Assembly: GCF_035582795.1 (NCBI RefSeq) | Contig: NC_134374.1 | Span: forward strand, 25,187,798 to 25,251,797 | Direction: 5' to 3' | Source: Mycteria americana | Taxonomy: Eukaryota; Chordata; Aves; Ciconiiformes; Ciconiidae | DNA length: 64,000 nt | Shown: positions 35,946 to 48,465 of the stretch, piece by piece | Position numbering within the stretch: position 1 is the first letter of the stretch | Layout of the letters: each line of letters begins with the position of its first letter | Program-made: the position numbers and the translations under genes | The notes under the pieces: model-generated | Database searches by the model: none | What the model saw: only the letters and a program-made list of their open reading frames with translations | What the model was told of the DNA's origin: nothing

Positions 35946-38900
35946 CCTCTCTGCTCGAAATGTCTTCCAAGAGCTGAGCTCAATTACTCTAATTGCACTC
36001 GCATTACAGCACGGCCGGGTGAGGACAGACCTGCCCCGGCCCCGGCGAGCTGCCGCGGGGCAGCCAGGCTCACGCAGGGGCCACCACGCACGGAGCAGAG
36101 CTGCTCGGGGACAACTCCATCCCTGCCAGGACTCCGTGGTCACCCCGCTTTCCTCCCAGAGCGTTAAAGCTGGAGACTTTGCAGGTCTCAGTCCTGAACG
36201 GTGCAGGAGCTGAGTGGCCTAGAAAGTCAGGGGACGGGTGCTGTGCTCCTCGGGGCTCTGCTATACAGCTTCAGCCCGGGCAAAGAGGAGCTGGGCGGGC
36301 CAGGAGGGATGCTCCTTCTCCAACAGCTTCCAGGAACAGCAGCGTGAGAATAGCAGAAGGTAGAGGAAGGCAGAGGGGGCTTTCGGAAAAGCTCCTCGGG
36401 CTTGACAAAAGCTCTTGAGATGCTTCCCGTTGCTGTCAATGGTACCCGCTCCTTCGGCCATCACCCCACCAAGGTCGGACAGCTGGAGAAAAGGAGTGGC
36501 CCAAGGGCCTCTTTTTTTCAATTTTTCTCTCTTCTTGCATGAGGAGCTTGACAGGAATCGGCTTAAAGTAAACAGAGGAGTCCCTGGGGCGGGATGGCCG
36601 GTGCTTCTGCAGAGCCGGCAGAATTTGCTGAGGTTGGTGCTGCCGTGGACGGGGAGGATTAAGCGTGGGATAGTTAGCGGGGCTTTCCCAGCATCCATAG
36701 GATGTTAGTTTTCGGACTTCATCAATAAGACTCTTCTCCTGTGGCTCCCAAAGATGTTTATGAAAGAGATACAGGAAGGGAGGAAGATCAAACCTGCTTT
36801 AGCGAGGCCTTTCTGGCTTTATCTGTGGTTTATGAGGTGACCAGACCTTGGCGGCTCTGTTTTAACTTGTTTTGATCTGGCTGTGCTTTATGACTATTAT
36901 TCTGAAATGTTTTGACAGGAGCGAGCCTCACCCGTCTGGGCTCCTCCGCGGGAGCCGCATCTCCCCGCCGCGGGGAGTCTCGGGGCCACGCTCCCCGGCT
37001 GCGGCCGGGAAAGTGCTCTGACAGCCCGGCTTTTCCCTAAAAAGAGGCAAAATGCGGAGCGAGTCGCGAGGCAGACGATGCCAGCTCTGGTGATGCTGCA
37101 ACCCGCGTCTGGTTTTGCCGGGGAGGACTTGACGTGCTCGTGGCGCGGCGCTTCCCCTCCTCGCTTGTGCAGAGGGGCCGAGCGTGCGTCAGGCTTGTGC
37201 CAAATATCTGCATTTAGGTCAATTTAGCTTTTCTTCTCGTTTGCGCTGACAGCGGGGCGGTTGCAGTTAACTGGATTGAGTGATGCGGGGACGGCATCGA
37301 AGGGACCCGGGTGTCCTGGGTGCCACAGCTCCGTGTCAGGGGTGAGCCCACCTTGGGTGCTGGGGATCCCGGGGAAGGGGCACGGGCAGGCTGGTGCCCA
37401 CCCGGCCCCTCTGCTGGGGGCCGCTCTGCCAGAAGTGAACGTGCCTGCTCTAACCCGAGCGTTGGGCAGCCTTTGTCTTCGTGGTGCTTGTCGTGGGGCT
37501 TTCCGAACTTCCCGGGGGCTTCCCAGGAGCCACGGGGGAAATAATAAACTGCATCGCGCTTGCCCATCGGCAAAGGTCGCTTTTCACAGCAGCCAGCGCC
37601 TCGGCACGGGATGGAGACGGGCAGGAGCAATGCCGGGCAGCGGGGACCAGGCTGCGGAAGGAAAGCAGCCCAGCCCAGCATCGTCTGAAGAAGCCGGGCC
37701 AAGGGAGGGCTGTGGGTACCAGGGGGAGGGCAGGCTCCGGCCCCGGGCGCTTGGCAGCGGGCTGCAGGGCTGGTCCTGCCTGGGCTGCACGCAGCCCTGT
37801 TACTAGAAAGCTGGCATGGGCTTATCCGGATCAAGTACCTGCTCCCTGGTAATTAAGGATGTGTTGACATTAAAAGCCCGGTATCTCTATTTTGTTTAAG
37901 CACGCTTATGGACTAAAACCACCCCGCTTTGTTATTAGCTTTGCGAGGCGGCGTGTGCAGCGGGTGATTAGAAGATGAGTGTAAAATTGCCTCCTGCTAA
38001 TTTATGCAGATTTCCTCCCCTCTTTCTGGGCGCTGCCGCCCGCTCCTCTCCCGGCCATGCCCGTTGCCGGCCCCCTCCAGCCCGCTGCCCACACGTGGCA
38101 GCACCCTGTTTCGGCGACGCCTTGCTCTCCGGTGTCAGCCGCGGGCGTCAGACCCGTGACACGGGATTTGCAGTGACCTTTCTGCATCGCCGGCGCCTGT
38201 TGCAGCCGGCAGCCCTGCCGCCGCGGTGCTGCGTGCGGCTGCAGCGGGGCGGTTAGCCGCATCCCTGCATGAGGCAAGGTGGAAGGCAAATCGTCGGGCA
38301 GTGAGCCGCGGCTGCCGTTTACATCTCAGTGGGTGTTTTCTTCATTAAAATGCTGTGGGAAGAGGTTACTTCTCCTGGCTCGGTGTTTATTACTGCTGAG
38401 ATGGAAGCAGAAGCCCTTTGTCAGGGAGAATATAAAGTAGTTTTGGCTGAAAGGGCTTTCCGTGCGCCGGCGAGGGCACTCGGGCATCCGGCCGTGTCCG
38501 TGTTGACTGCCCAGGGCGGTGCAAAGGCTTCCCCCTTCAGCAGGGGGAGGACAGGGAAGGGGACCCCTCCAGCCCCCCCCCCCCCGCCCCCCGCCGGGGG
38601 CAGAGCCGGGTCCCTGCCCGCCGCGCCGCTCCCTGGGGTCCGCGCTGCTTCGCCCCTTCTGCGGGTTCGGCTTTTGGACAGTCTGGCTTCTAAGCGGGCT
38701 GCCCCATATGCGAAGCTCGTGGTCTCTTTTGATGGCTGGACCCTCTCTGTGCCTGGCACTTGCGCTTCTGAGCCAGTGTCTCCGAGGACCCCTCCGGCCC
38801 CCCGTGCCGTGCTCAGCGTTGTTTCCCCGGCAGTGGCTGTGGGTAGGTTACGGCCAGCAATTATTGTCCGCCTCGCAGATACGGTTGCTTTTGAACTGCT

Positions 38901-41900
38901 GCTTCAGTGGGGAAAAAAAAAAACAAACCCAAAACATCTCTCTTTTGATTTTGTTTTAAACATCATTTATCGGAGGAGCAGCACCTTCTGGTGCAGGGGT
39001 GCGTGGGCTTGTGCCGGGGCCGTGCCCCTGCCAGCCATCCTCCCTCTGAGCAAAAGGCTTGGAGGGCGGGAGGGCTCGGGCTGGGGGCGGCAGGGACCCC
39101 CCATGCCCCCGGCGGCGTGGGGCTTCGCGCAGCCCGGCACCCACCCGGGCTCGCCCTGCCTTCCCGCTGCCTTCCAGGCAGGGCTTATCTGGGCTGGGCA
39201 TGCTTTAGAGGCACTGCTGAAATTGATGCTGCTCACTGAACTCCTTAATTGCTTTTAGTTGTAGAGTTATTAAGGAACAGGATTTAAATAATGTCAGAGG
39301 GGGGAAAAAAAAAAAAAAGCAGTATAAATGAGCTGAAGGAGCTAGCAGAGAAGCTTCCCGTAGAGCCGAGATGAGCCTTAGCAGCAGCAGAGTTACGGCG
39401 AGGAGTCGCCGGCAAAGGCTTGCCGTGCCGCTCCCCCGGCGCTGCCTTTCGGAGGGTTGCAGCTTTCCCATTTTTCCTCCAAATCTGCTTCGCGTTTAGG
39501 CAAATACTCTGAAGGTTGCCCATGAATAGTCATGCAAGTACTGCCTGTGCTTGTGAGCTGCCTGTGCATCGGCTGCCTTCGCTTCCCACAGGTATCTCAA
39601 AAAATGAGTTTCCTGGCAGAAAGGAGATGAGAAAAAGTAGACGATTTTCCTTGAATATTCCTTATTATTCACTGAAGACTTGTAGACACTAGTTAGTGCT
39701 TGCGCTGGAGATCTGATAGGAAGAGCAGAGCTTGCCCAATTATGGAGTGGAAACGATACTGGGGGGTTCGCAGCCAACTGGAGCCGGCTCCCGTGGTTCC
39801 AATGGCAGAGCCCTGGTAAGAAAACACCCTGCCAGGCAGGGAGAAACCGCTGGCGGGTGCAGGACTGCCCTCGCTCTGCTCTTGGCAGAGCCTTTCTTCT
39901 TGTGTGCGTGTGGGTGTCTAAATCGGAGGAAAAAAAAAAAATCATGATTATCTGGGGGAAATCCAAGAGCGAAAAGAAGCCAAAATCCTTCGGAAAAACT
40001 TCCCTTGATCGCAACTCGGCGCGCTCAGAGGGTCGGAGAATAAGGGATGAATTACGGGTGCGCCTTGACAGGCACAGGCAGATCGTAAGATTCATACTAA
40101 GCAAACATGCTGAAAAGGGCATTAGAAGAAGCACTCATTATCTGCTTCTCCGGAGTGCTAATTGGGGTCACGGCATGATTTTTGGAAGGATGGTGCTGCG
40201 AAACCCAGCACGAGCCAATTGCTCTTTGCATAGGGAACAGTTGTGTCTGGGTGAGGGGGGGCTCTCCGGCGAGATGACAGATTCACCCAGGGCTTGAAAT
40301 TCCTGCCGAAAATTGTCTCTCCCAGCAGAAAGGCACTTGGTAGAAAAGCCATTTCCCACACCAAGGTTTCTAGAAGTTGCTCTGGAGCTGGATGCAATAT
40401 TTCAAATATCATATGAACACAAAGCGGTTGGCTGCGCATTTCTGCCCACCGTATCCCCTGGTCCTGCCGGCCATCCCATTTCTGTGGCACGCTTGATTAA
40501 AGCAGGGAACTCAATTCTTTCAGTGGAAACACAGGAAGAAAATGACTCAAAGAGGAGGAAAATGGGAAGGAGATGGGAGAAGAATGGGATGCTCGCAGGG
40601 CAGGAGCTCCTGCACCCTTGGCATCTCTCCCAGTTTTTAGGCTCGGGCTCCCCTTCCCCTGTGCTGAATAAACCCATCGCTGAACCAGAAACCGCCCGGC
40701 CTGATCCCCGGGCAAATGCTGTCGCCCAGCTTTGAAGCTGGGAAAAAACAACGGCAGCAACAAAGAGATGAGATCCCTCCAGAGGAAAAAAAAAAGACAT
40801 CAACAGCTCTGCTGCTTCCTAAGATTATTTTTGCGTTTCCAGCAGCACCCCAGCAAAATCCCCTCTATTCCCGGGCCGGGTGCCGTGGCTGGCGGGGCAG
40901 ATGCAGCACCCCACGGCACCCCGGCGGCTCGCAGCCGCGTTGCAAGGCTGGATCGGGGAGATCCGTGGCGAGAGGGGAGCCGAGCGGGGGGCACCCCTCG
41001 GCTGGCAGCGAGGCAGCGCCGGCGGGGTACCGGTTATGGGAACCGCTGCCGGAGGCTGGCGGGGAAGGGGCTCCTCTGAACCGGGCCGGTACCTGCCGCA
41101 GAAGCAGCTCGTTAAATGACTGGCTGGAGGCGAGACAGACAGATCGCTTGATAAAGATGTAAAGCGAAATAGAGGGTAAATACAGTAATCTCCAGAACTT
41201 CCCACCAGGGTGTTAGCACTGAGGTTGTAAATACACTGAAATCAAAGACTCATAAAACATGCAAATTGCTCTCTCTGTGTTTGTCTGTCTCCTTCCCATG
41301 TCTTTGCCCCTCACCCTCTTCCTCTGAATTTCTATCTTTCTATCTCTCTTCTTTCCATGATCTCTTCTCCGCTCCTGATGAGCCTGTTAGGGCGAGGGAG
41401 GGAGTCTTTAAAAGACATTTTTGTGGTTCTGGGCAGCAAGACAAAAAAAATCTGCTTTTTTTTCCCGCCACCCTGCCCCCCTTCCCCTTCCAGACTTAGG
41501 GACACGTCACCCAAACCTACACAGCCATCAAAATAAACATTAATTAAGATATTTTCAGTGATGTTCACTGTCACAAATTACCAGCCCCACAAAAGAAACG
41601 CTGCTGTGCAACTACTCATGATGTCAGTTTATCCCTCTTGTGATTGCTGAGATAAAGCATCATTTCTCTGCTTTCCTCTGCTGCCTTTTGCCCCATCCTG
41701 CTCCACGCTGGGCGTCAGCGTCTCAGCCTGGCTGGAAAAGCAACGCCGCTGCCATGGGCTCCCCGGGCTGCATCGGCAAAACCTGCGGCGGGGCATGGAG
41801 CGATGGTCCGTGCGGGCGGCGTGACACCACGATCTGCCTACATGGAGGATTTTATAGCCTTGGTGCCCTGTGGGAAACTGGGGTCCCCTCCCGACACCCG

Positions 41901-41934
41901 GGGTGGGTGGGGATGGGCTGTGGGGTGCAGGAGT
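35946..41934. other. Intergenic DNA with AT-richer blocks, no recognised gene
   Basis: GC-rich and moderate-GC segments alternate. The blocks near 37840-38000, 39190-39360 and 39560-40560 are AT-richer and complex, with a 146-codon frame at 39857-40297 of basic composition (KSEKKPKSFGKTSLDRN) that matches nothing I know. These are candidate regulatory elements upstream of EFNB1. The frame 38329-39258 (309 codons) shows no domain. Confidence 0.45.
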
Positions 41935-42832
41935 GCTGGAGTGTGGGGATGCAGGGGTGCGGGGATGCAGGGCTGCAGAGATGCGGGGATGTAGGGGTGC
42001 AGGGGTGCCAGGGTGCAGGGATGCAGGCGTGCAGGGATGCAGGGGTGCCATGGTGCAGGGATGTAGGGGTGCAGGGGTGCTGGGTACGGGGATGCAGGGG
42101 TACAGGGATGTGGGGATGCAGAGCTGCAGAGATGCAGGGATGTAGGGGTGCAGGGGTGCCGGGGTGCAGGGGTGCTGGGTACGGGGATGTGGGGATGCAG
42201 AGCTGCAGAGATGCCGAGTTGTAGGGGTGCAGGGGTGCCAGGGTGCAGGGATGTAGGGGTGCAGGGGTGCTGGGTACGGGGATGCAGGGGTACAGGGATG
42301 TGGGGATGCAGGGCTGCAGAGATGCAGGGATGTAGGGGTGCAGGGGTGCCGGGGTGCAGGGATGCAGGGGTACAGGGATGTGGGGATGCAGGGCTGCAGA
42401 GATGCCGAGTTGTAGGGGTGCAGGGGTGCCAGGGTGCAGGGATGCAGGTGTGCAGGGATGTAGGGGTGCCAGGGTGCAGGGATGTAGGGATGCAGGGGTG
42501 CCAGGGTGCAGGGATGCAGGGGTGCAGGGATGTAGGGGTGCCAGGGTGCAGGGATGTAGGGATGCAGGGGTGCCAGGGTGCAGGGATGCAGGGGTGCAGG
42601 GATGTAGGGGTGCCAGGGTGCAGGGATGTAGGGATGCAGGGGTGCCAGGGTGCAGGGATGCAGGCGTGCAAGGATGCAGGGGTGCCAGGGTGCAGGGGTG
42701 CAGGCGTGCAAGGATGTAGGGGTGCAGGGATGCAGGGGTGCAGGGATGCAGGGGTGCCAGAGTGCAGGGATGCAGGCGTGCAAGGATGTAGGGGTGCAGG
42801 GATGCAGGGGTGCAGGGATGCAGGGGTGCGGG
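41935..42832. repeat. GCAGGGAT/GCAGGGGT minisatellite with 72-bp higher-order unit
   Basis: About 900 bases are built from short units GCAGGG(A/G)T, GTAGGG(A/G)T and GCCAGGGT. Between about 42456 and 42672 they form near-exact 72-base higher-order repeats (for example 42528 recurs at 42600). The left part has a looser higher-order pattern interrupted by GCTGGGTACGGG. All periods are multiples of three, so frames of 490, 402 and 399 codons stay open on the minus strand (HPCTPASLHP-type repeats) and 314 codons on the + strand. I regard these as artefacts of periodicity. Confidence 0.93.
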
Positions 42833-43341
42833 GTGCTGGAGCTCGCTGGCCCGGGGCAGCGGAGACGGTTCTGGCGGGGCTGCGCAGCCGCACGGGGAGG
42901 CAGCGTGGGCCGCCCGGCGCAGGACGGCTGCCAGCGAGCCGGAGCTGGCAGGGCAGGGTGGGGAAGCAGGAAAGGGAGCCCCGCTCCTCCTCCCCTTGGG
43001 GAGACTGTGGCTCTCGGCTGGAGGGTTGTGAGTACACACAGACTCTCTGGAGCCTCCCATGTAAATCCTGGCAGGACCCAGCCAGCTCTTAGCTCATTCA
43101 CGTGAGATCACTGACTCGTTCGGGGCACTCGCGCAGGTAGGTACGTGCTGGGATTTCTGTGGGGACCCTGCCCTGGGGGGCTGCCCGCAAGTTGGGAGCT
43201 GGGAGAAGGGTTCAGCCCGTCCAGCCCATCTCCCTCCAGGTCCCTCCTGCAGCAGTGTCGTGACTATGTGGCCATGCACAGCAGTCCCCCAGCCTCGTCC
43301 AGCCAGCTAGCAGAAACCCACTCTCATGCCGAGACACAGGC

Positions 43342-43593
43342 TCTGACCCTGGGCATGGCAGGTCTGACCCTGGGGACAGCAGATCCGACCCTGGGGACAG
43401 CAGATCCGACCCTGGGGATGGCAGATCCGACCCTGGGGATGGCAGGTCTGACACTGGGGACAGCAGATCCAACCCTGGGGACAGCAGATCCAACCCTGGG
43501 GATGGCAGGTCTGACCCTGGGGACGGCAGGTCTGACACTGGGGACAGCAGATACGACCCTGGGGATGGCAGGTCTGACACTGGGGACAGCAAC
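43342..43593. repeat. 21-bp tandem array, 12 copies
   Basis: Twelve units of 21 bases of the type CTGACCCTGGGGA(C/T)(A/G)GCAG(A/G)T run head to tail with few substitutions. The array keeps a seven-residue reading (LTLGTAD and variants) open on the + strand and a proline-rich one on the minus strand. I see no gene around it. Confidence 0.93.
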
Positions 43594-45344
43594 GCTTTCA
43601 TTTGCTGCCCCGGCCAAGGGGCAGAGGCTGCGGCAAGTGGGAGAGCAGCCCTGGGAGCCACCGAGGTGCGATGCCCGGGGCTCCTCCGCCGGCAGCCGCG
43701 TGCCCCGGCACGACACCGGCGTGGTGCGAAGCACGGCCTCCAGGCTCCCGGCAGTTTCCCCTTGGGTAGGATACGGCCTGAGGTAGCCTTCTGTTCTTCT
43801 GCCACCCTCAATCATTTTTCCTTTGGTGTTAAAACCTTGTGGGATATTTGCATGCAGTTGTGACTTCCCCTAGCCGCTACCAGTCCAAAGAAAACAGATC
43901 CATGTGTTTTAAAATCTCGGCTTACATACCATTCCTCCAGCTTCTGCTCCTTTTTGGGGCTTTTCCTTCTTTCGGAGGATCAGTGACCTGAAAATGCACT
44001 TTATGTTTTCCCTGGGAGAGGTAGATGAGAAGAGCTCCGGCATAGCTGCATATTAAACCCGACCTGCCGCCGCCGCCGTCCCCAGCAGCCTTTGCTGAGC
44101 TGCCGGCTGCTGCTCTCCCCCCCTCCGACAAGTTTTTAATCACTCGCCCCAGATAGATCTGATTAGACTTTTTTCCCCCCCCTAACAAAATCATTAACTT
44201 TCCTCTGCCTGTTTCTAGCCATTTAGGCCCCTTTCATGTTCCTCTGACTGTGGAAGTACGCACAGCCCCGCGCATCGGGGTATCTGCGGGAATTTCATCG
44301 ACAAGCTGCTGATCTTCTCCGCCAGGTCATTAACATGCTGTTTACGCGTTCTGCCAGGCCATTAAGGAAGATGTTAACGAATGACCTCCGCAGTACCCCG
44401 TTAGATACTCCCGGCTCCACCTCCTGCCTCCTCCAGCAAGCTCTGCACGAGTGGGTAGATTGCTGCCATATATATCTATATCTCTATATTCCCACCATAT
44501 TGCTGGTGGGATAGATCACCGTGCAGTTTAGGGCTGCTCACGCTCCAGCCAATTTGAGTCATTTTCATTATGTTTCCTACGGTATTGTTCACAGAGCTAA
44601 AAATAGCTCCCTACCGCTTCTCACCCATTGCCATTACTCTTCAGAAGAGCAAGGCGATCTACTTCTGGTGGGGACTTTTAGCGTGCATAGCTTGGCTTTT
44701 GGCACCTTCTGCGTGCTCGGGACCTTTCTCCCCCCGGTTGCCCTCCCTTCGTGTTTTAGGGCGATGCTAGCCGCCTGCCAGGGGTGCAGTTTTCGGTGTT
44801 GCTGGCCTCTCCCCTTGGCAGCCCACCAGCTCCGCTCCTCTGCTCGCCCCCTTGTCCAGGGCACAGCCAAAGAAATGAATTTGCTCCCGACACGGTGAGA
44901 CGGGGAAAGGATCGGTCCTGCCCTCGGCAGGAGCGCGAGGGACGTGCGGGACCGGCAGCTGCCTCCTTCTCTGCCTCCGCTCGGTCCTCGCAGAAGGCAG
45001 AGCAAAGCGGTGAGTTCAATCTCTCTCACCCATTTCTGAGGCCTCATTAATTTAAGCCAATATTCTTTCCTCCCCAGAGGTCCTGATGAAAGAGAGCAAC
45101 TCCATTGAAGACGCTTAAGCATTAAGCCTGTGCTCAAGTTCCATTAAAGTGCCTGATTAAAGCGGTGAATGGCTGGACTCAGGACAATGCTAAGTGCTTT
45201 CCTGAATCAGGTTCCCTGACTTCCCAGTGCCCGCGGCTGCACACTGAGCTCCCGCTTTCTGCCTCTCTTCTTCCCCGCAGCCCCTGGCCGGACCCTTGTT
45301 CAGTCGCCTTTTACATTTTCTTTTTCTTGCAGGGATTTTTTTTC

Positions 45345-45378
<34 letters not shown>

Positions 45379-47436
45379 CCTCAAATCCATGAGTGGCCAC
45401 TTCTGAAGTGATAAAAATCTTATTCCTTGCCTTTGGTTTTTTTTTCCAGGCAATTGTAGCTTACAACACCTTAATTATCGCGTCTCTGAAAACTGGTTAA
45501 AGATTTTAATACTTCCTTCCCCAGACCATTATGCAGTAGACTTCTCAGCCCCATAAAATGTGCTTTCTGGAACCCGACTGCCTTGTGCTGCTGCGTTTCC
45601 CCGCTCGGTCCTTGCCCCGACGGTTCGAGTGCCTCCAGCTCCCCCCTTGCCTCTCCCCCCGCTGCTCCCCAGCACCCCAGGCAGGTGGGAAGCGCCAGGG
45701 GCGAGGGCAAGGGCTGCAGGCAGCCGTAGCAGCTTTCCAGTTAGAATATGGGCTTTTTAATTCAACTCCTATTACACAGCTAGCGAATAGGTTGCGTCAT
45801 TTTAATCAGCCAGCACATCTGCAGAAGGTGCAAGTTTCCAGGAGTCGGAGCGCAAGAATGATGGTATAAATCACGGCGGAGGCAAATCCTTGACATCACC
45901 TTCATTTCTGAATTTGATCCTCTGATTTAGCAGCGCAACGCTGGCTTTCTGGCACCCGTTTTGCCTGGCTGTTCGCTATTTAATAGGTACAAGGCTTGTC
46001 AGACATCTCCACGCATCCGATGTCCTGGAGTTTCAAAAATCCCTGTGTTTTGGGTTTTTTTTTTTTTGTTTTTTTTTTTTTTAAAGAGGGTTGGATTAAT
46101 CATGACTTTTGGCCCAGATCTGCGCGGGGCTGTCTCCCTGGAAAGGCTCTGCTCGGGGAGAGGGGCTGCGCCTCTCCGCGAAGCCATTTGGGATACACGT
46201 GCTGCCCGAGTTCAGCCCGGTGAGATCTCATCCGTTTCATCCCAGAAAATAGTTAGGGGGAAAATCTACCAGGTCCCACGGTGCCCATGCCTTTGGGACG
46301 AGTGAAGTTTGTTCCCCACCGATTTTTATTTAGGTGAGTTTTAAATAACTCAAACGCTTCCCTGGGGGAACCATCCCACAGCCGAACAGATTTCAGCACT
46401 AAGCAGTTTTTCCTGGTGTTCAGCCTAAATTTTCTTTTGCTCTGTTTTATCCCATTACTCTTTCGCTATAAAATTTCGCAGGTAATTTAAACATGAAGTG
46501 GCTGTGGAATACATTTTGGGAGGCAGATCATCACTTGATGAGGGTGTGATTGTGCACGGTAAGAAACTGCAAGCCACGGCTGCTCGGGAGGAGAGGGGTG
46601 ACGGTGAGCAGCCGGGGAGCCGCGGAGATTGGGGGTGATGGTGGCTCTTACCAAAGGGGGTACAATACCTTCTTTCTCTCTTTGTCCCTTTAGAATGAAG
46701 CATTTCAGGAATAACAAAGAAGCAGGTGAGAAATCTGGGGGGTTGGCCCCCAGAAATTGCATTATCAGTTTAAATTAGGTTTCAAGGGAGGTGGACGAGG
46801 GGGGAGTTGGAAGCCGAGAGACCGCGGTACGCGTGTACCGATGGCGTGGGAAGGGGAAGGTGTGGGGATTGCCAGGTCTGCGGGCTGGGCTGGAGACCCC
46901 CACGCTAGAAAGCGAGCCCGGCGCAGCGTTGCCCTCCTGGGAGCTGGGAGGGAGCCTGGGCGGGAGCTGAGTCCCTTGAAACTCGTGACACCCAGAGTCA
47001 TTCAATACGCCGGGCAGCTGTCCCTGCTCAGGACATCACAGGCAGCCAGAGCCGCCCTTCCCTCCCAGCGCGGGGGGCACAGGCCAAGTCCCCCATCGCC
47101 TCTTCCGCATCCAGAGCTGCGTCAGACGGCGCCTGCGGCTCGGTCTGCTCCCCCGGGGCTTCGGGTGGCCGCGCCGCCCGAGAATGCCTGGCGCGGCTGG
47201 CCCGGGGCCGCGCTGCACGCGTGGTTCCCTTCGCCCCCCACGCCTGGGTGCGCACACGTGCCCTTGGCGTGGGAGCGTACGAGCGTTGCTTTCCCTGACG
47301 CGTGGCACGCGAATCCTCCGGACAGGTGGGAGGGCTGGGCCGGCGCAGCGGGAGCCCTCTGGTCGCTCCCTGCCCAGGCAGCGGCTGGACTCCAGCCAGC
47401 GCTGCGAGCAGGTGCGCCCGAGCCGTGCGCGCTCGC
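43594..47436. other. AT-richer intergenic block, no recognised gene
   Basis: From about 43790 to 46750 the GC content is lower than average and the sequence is complex, with TAAT-containing and TATA-like stretches (44465-44520), poly(T) runs at 45350 and 46051-46082, and no exon that I recognise. This is the largest AT-rich block within 10 kb of the EFNB1 promoter and a reasonable place for enhancers, untested. From 46.75 kb it becomes GC-rich and leads into the 24-bp array. Confidence 0.45.
45350..45375. repeat. Poly(T) run of 26
   Basis: A pure T-run preceded by TTTTTTTCTTCTC. It could be the tail of a minus-strand retrocopy, but I see no recognisable element next to it. Confidence 0.9.
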
Positions 47437-48465
47437 TCCGTGCACTCTCTCTCTGTGCGCTCTCTCTGTGGGTGCTCATGGCGTGCGTGTTCTCTCCACG
47501 CGCTCTCCATGTGCGCACTCCATGTGTGCTTGCTCTCTGCGCGCTCTCCATTCACAATCTCTGTGCACGCTTGCTCTCTGTGCACTCTCCATGCACTCTC
47601 CATGCTCGCTCTCTGTGCACTCTCCATGCAGGCTCTCTGTGCACACTCACTCTCTGTGCACTCTCCATGCACTCCCCATGCACACTCTCTGTGCACGCTC
47701 ACTCTCTGTGCACTCTCCATGCTCACTCTCTATGCACTCTCCATGCACACTCTCTATGCACTCTCCATGCTCGCTCTCCATGCACTCTCCATGCACACTC
47801 TCTGTGCACGCTCACTCTCTATGCACTCTCCATGCTCACTCTCTATGCACTCTCCATGCTCATTCTCCGTGCACTCTCCACGCACACTCTCTATGCACTC
47901 TCCATGCTCGCTCTCCGTGCACTCTCCATGCACACTTTCTATGCACTCTCCATGCACACTCTCTATGCACTCTCCATGCTCGCTCTCCGTGCACTCTCCA
48001 TGCTCACTCTCTATGCACTCTCCATGCTCATTCTCCGTGCACTCTCCACGCACACTCTCTATGCACTCTCCATGCTCGCTCTCCGTGCACTCTCCATGCA
48101 CACTTTCTATGCACTCTCCATGCACACTCTCCATGCTCACCCTCTATGCACTCTCCATGCTCGCTCTCTGTGCACTCTCCATGCTCACTCTGTGCACTCT
48201 CCATGTACACTTTCTATGCACTCCCCATGCACACTCTCTATGCACTCTCCATGCTCACTCTCTATGCACTCCCCATGCTCGCTCTCTGTGCACTCCCCAT
48301 GCACACCCTCTATGCACTCCCCATGCTCGCTCTCTGTGCACTCCCCATGCACACCCTCTATGCACTCCCCATGCTCGCTCTCTGTGCACTCCCCATGCAC
48401 ACCCTCTATGCACTCTCCATGCTCGCTCTCCATGCACTCTCCATGCTCGCTCTCCGTGCACGCTC
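47437..48465. repeat. 24-bp minisatellite (TGCACTCTCCATGCTCACTC-type), ~40 copies
   Basis: About 1 kb of tandem units of 24 bases alternate GCACTCTCCAT with GCTCACTCTCT or GCACACTCTCT, more degenerate at the left edge. The + strand is pyrimidine-rich. Since 24 is a multiple of three, long frames of 612, 692 and 515 codons run through it on the + strand, with repeats such as MHSPCSLS, and frames on the minus strand also stay open. There is no sign of splice structure or a domain outside the repeat, so I treat this as a minisatellite and not a gene. Confidence 0.93.

Noticed and set aside
41629..43105. 490-codon and related frames on both strands (HPCTPA- and GCRDAG-type repeats)
   Set aside because: They are by-products of a minisatellite with period divisible by three, open on opposite strands at the same place.
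45615..45640. GGTTCGAGTGCC resembling a tRNA B box
   Set aside because: There is no matching A box or cloverleaf within tRNA distance.
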